Virus record (IMG/VR): IMGVR_UViG_3300046458_000107
Coordinates: 1-23,855 of that record
Direction: 5' to 3' (one strand)
Origin: a virus
DNA: 23,855 nt
This document shows positions 23,317 to 23,855 of this stretch, in pieces. Below the pieces are notes generated by a model. That model was not told the DNA's origin. It worked only from the letters and a program-made list of their open reading frames with translations, and ran no database searches. The stretch's first letter is position 1. Each line of letters starts with the position of its first letter. The position numbers were made by a program, and so were the translations under genes.

Positions 23317-23556
23317 CTATTGCTTGCGGCTCATCGCCGCCACCCTGAACCCCATCCGAACTTCCTTGGCCACAGCCTTTTTGTCGACCTTCTCCTCCGC
23401 CTGGCCCCAAGGGTTCGTTTTTTTGAGGAAGTCGAGCTTCGCCTCCCATGCCGTCAGGATCTCGATGATTGGGGTGTCCCACGCATCGCGCGGCGGCCAG
23501 CCCAAATAGCCGGTAGCTATTCCGAAGATTTCGTCAATGTAGCTTCCGGGTTTTCG
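23317..23556 (-). CDS. Tail assembly chaperone T part, read by -1 frameshift from G
   Basis: This 79-residue segment (from the slip point, RKPGSYIDEIFGIATGYLGW, onward) is open in the -1 frame relative to gene G and extends past the G stop at 23517. It has no good independent start: the first candidate is a TTG at 23505 without a ribosome site, and the continuous reading through IDEIFGIATGYLGW looks like genuine protein. It is the equivalent of lambda T, made only as the GT fusion that loads tail tube subunits onto the tape measure. It lies just upstream of the lipoprotein moron and tape measure genes, as expected. Confidence 0.82.
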   Translation of the reverse strand, partial: RKPGSYIDEIFGIATGYLGWPPRDAWDTPIIEILTAWEAKLDFLKKTNPWGQAEEKVDKKAVAKEVRMGFRVAAMSRKQ

Positions 23557-23855
23557 TTTCCCTGATCGGAAGCCTCGGCCAATTCCGCGTCGGTCTTGCC
23601 GCCCGGGTTGAGCAGGGCCTTTATGAATGGAATCACCTGGTTGGCGACGATGGTGGTTCCGCCGTCGAATACGGCCTCTTCGACCTGCTCCACCTCTTTA
23701 CGCTTGTTGGTGTCGATACCGGAGCCAGCCGCAATTATCAGCGCGATAGCAGTCAGGTTCCCTTGGCCAACGGCACTCAGTGCGGGCAACAGGCCGCCGA
23801 ACTTCGACTCAATGGCACGGGCAGCACGCAGGTTGGACTTCAGGGTGTAGGAGGT
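23517..23855 (-). CDS. Tail assembly chaperone G, 5' end off the window
   Basis: 112 residues are visible in an open frame that runs through the right edge (TSYTLKSNLRAARAIESKFG at the edge), so the true start is outside. The pattern LRAARAIESKFGGLLPALSA, followed by a helix and a polar tail, is that of lambda-gpG-like tail chaperones encoded between the major tail protein and the tape measure gene. The protein ends at a TAG in 23517-23519 unless ribosomes slip at 23556-23562, giving the longer GT product. An internal TTG at 23789 is not the start, because coding sequence continues upstream. Confidence 0.85.
   Translation of the reverse strand, partial: TSYTLKSNLRAARAIESKFGGLLPALSAVGQGNLTAIALIIAAGSGIDTNKRKEVEQVEEAVFDGGTTIVANQVIPFIKALLNPGGKTDAELAEASDQGNENPEATLTKSSE
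23556..23562 (-). promoter_or_regulatory. Programmed -1 ribosomal frameshift site, G GGA AAC
   Basis: Near the end of gene G the minus strand reads GGGAAAC in the correct phase for X-XXY-YYZ (codons CAG GGA AAC). It differs from the lambda G/GT site GGGAAAG only in the last base. A -1 slip here enters a frame open for 79 codons, exactly the T coding region. Confidence 0.9.

Larger units (their letters stand above)
6056..23855. mobile_element. Tail-bearing prophage integrated at tRNA-Ser, continuing past the right edge
   Basis: From the tRNA-Ser fragment rightward all recognisable genes are phage or phage-cargo genes: accessory/defence genes to about 11.3 kb, then a Dam methylase, lysis genes, tail fibre and tip genes, tape measure and tail chaperones, mostly on the minus strand. 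No integrase, head, terminase or repressor-region genes are seen, so they must lie beyond 23855. The left boundary is well supported by the tRNA fragment; the right boundary is not in view. Long-tail genes with a frameshifted G/GT pair point to a siphovirus-type phage. Confidence 0.85.

Noticed and set aside
23317-23505. Independent short gene starting at TTG 23505
   Set aside because: No ribosome site, and protein-like sequence continues upstream in the same frame to the slippery heptamer, so it is better read as the T part of a frameshift product.

Overview
The window looks like a piece of a Pseudomonas chromosome, probably from the fluorescens/syringae side of the genus. This is inferred from the high-GC coding style, the mix of ATG, GTG and TTG starts, the metabolic gene families on the left and the Pseudomonas-type prophage genes on the right. 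No species-level marker is present. Two unlike blocks meet at about position 6056-6116.

Positions 1-6050 are a chromosomal metabolic locus: an AcnA-type aconitase running off the left edge (minus strand), a divergent CitMHS-type citrate/tricarboxylate transporter, a GntR/FCD regulator with two winged-helix domains, and an MFS transporter of the organic-acid (ACS) type. The arrangement suggests uptake of a tricarboxylate or related acid and its conversion by a dedicated aconitase under local GntR control. The MFS gene ends inside a perfect 15-bp terminator hairpin.

The 3' half of a tRNA-Ser(TGA) gene, with no 5' half, lies at 6056-6116 on the minus strand. This is what an element leaves when it integrates into a tRNA gene, so it is read as the left junction of a prophage that continues past the right edge. 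Inside the junction is an accessory stretch (about 6117-11440), visibly more AT-rich than either flank. It holds a small unknown protein, a DUF2971-type protein, a protein with a HEPN R-x4-H motif, and an overlapping AAA ATPase plus TOPRIM-like (DUF4276/RloB-type) pair. Together these look like an anti-phage defence or abortive-infection cargo island at the end of the prophage.

The rest (11440-23855) is the late region of a long-tailed (siphovirus-type) prophage, read mainly leftward. In transcription order: tail assembly chaperone G with its -1 frameshift extension (slippery heptamer G GGA AAC), a lipoprotein moron, a 1586-aa tape measure protein, six tightly packed tail-tip, fibre and assembly genes, then an SleB-type endolysin, nested Rz/Rz1 spanins and a Dam-type DNA methylase. 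Two plus-strand genes interrupt this order: a small HTH regulator with a perfect LexA box over its promoter, and a coiled-coil protein that shares a second LexA box with the divergent methylase. These boxes suggest parts of the prophage answer directly to SOS induction. Intrinsic terminators sit directly in front of the Shine-Dalgarno sequences of both the tape measure and endolysin genes, so late expression must read through them or use antitermination.
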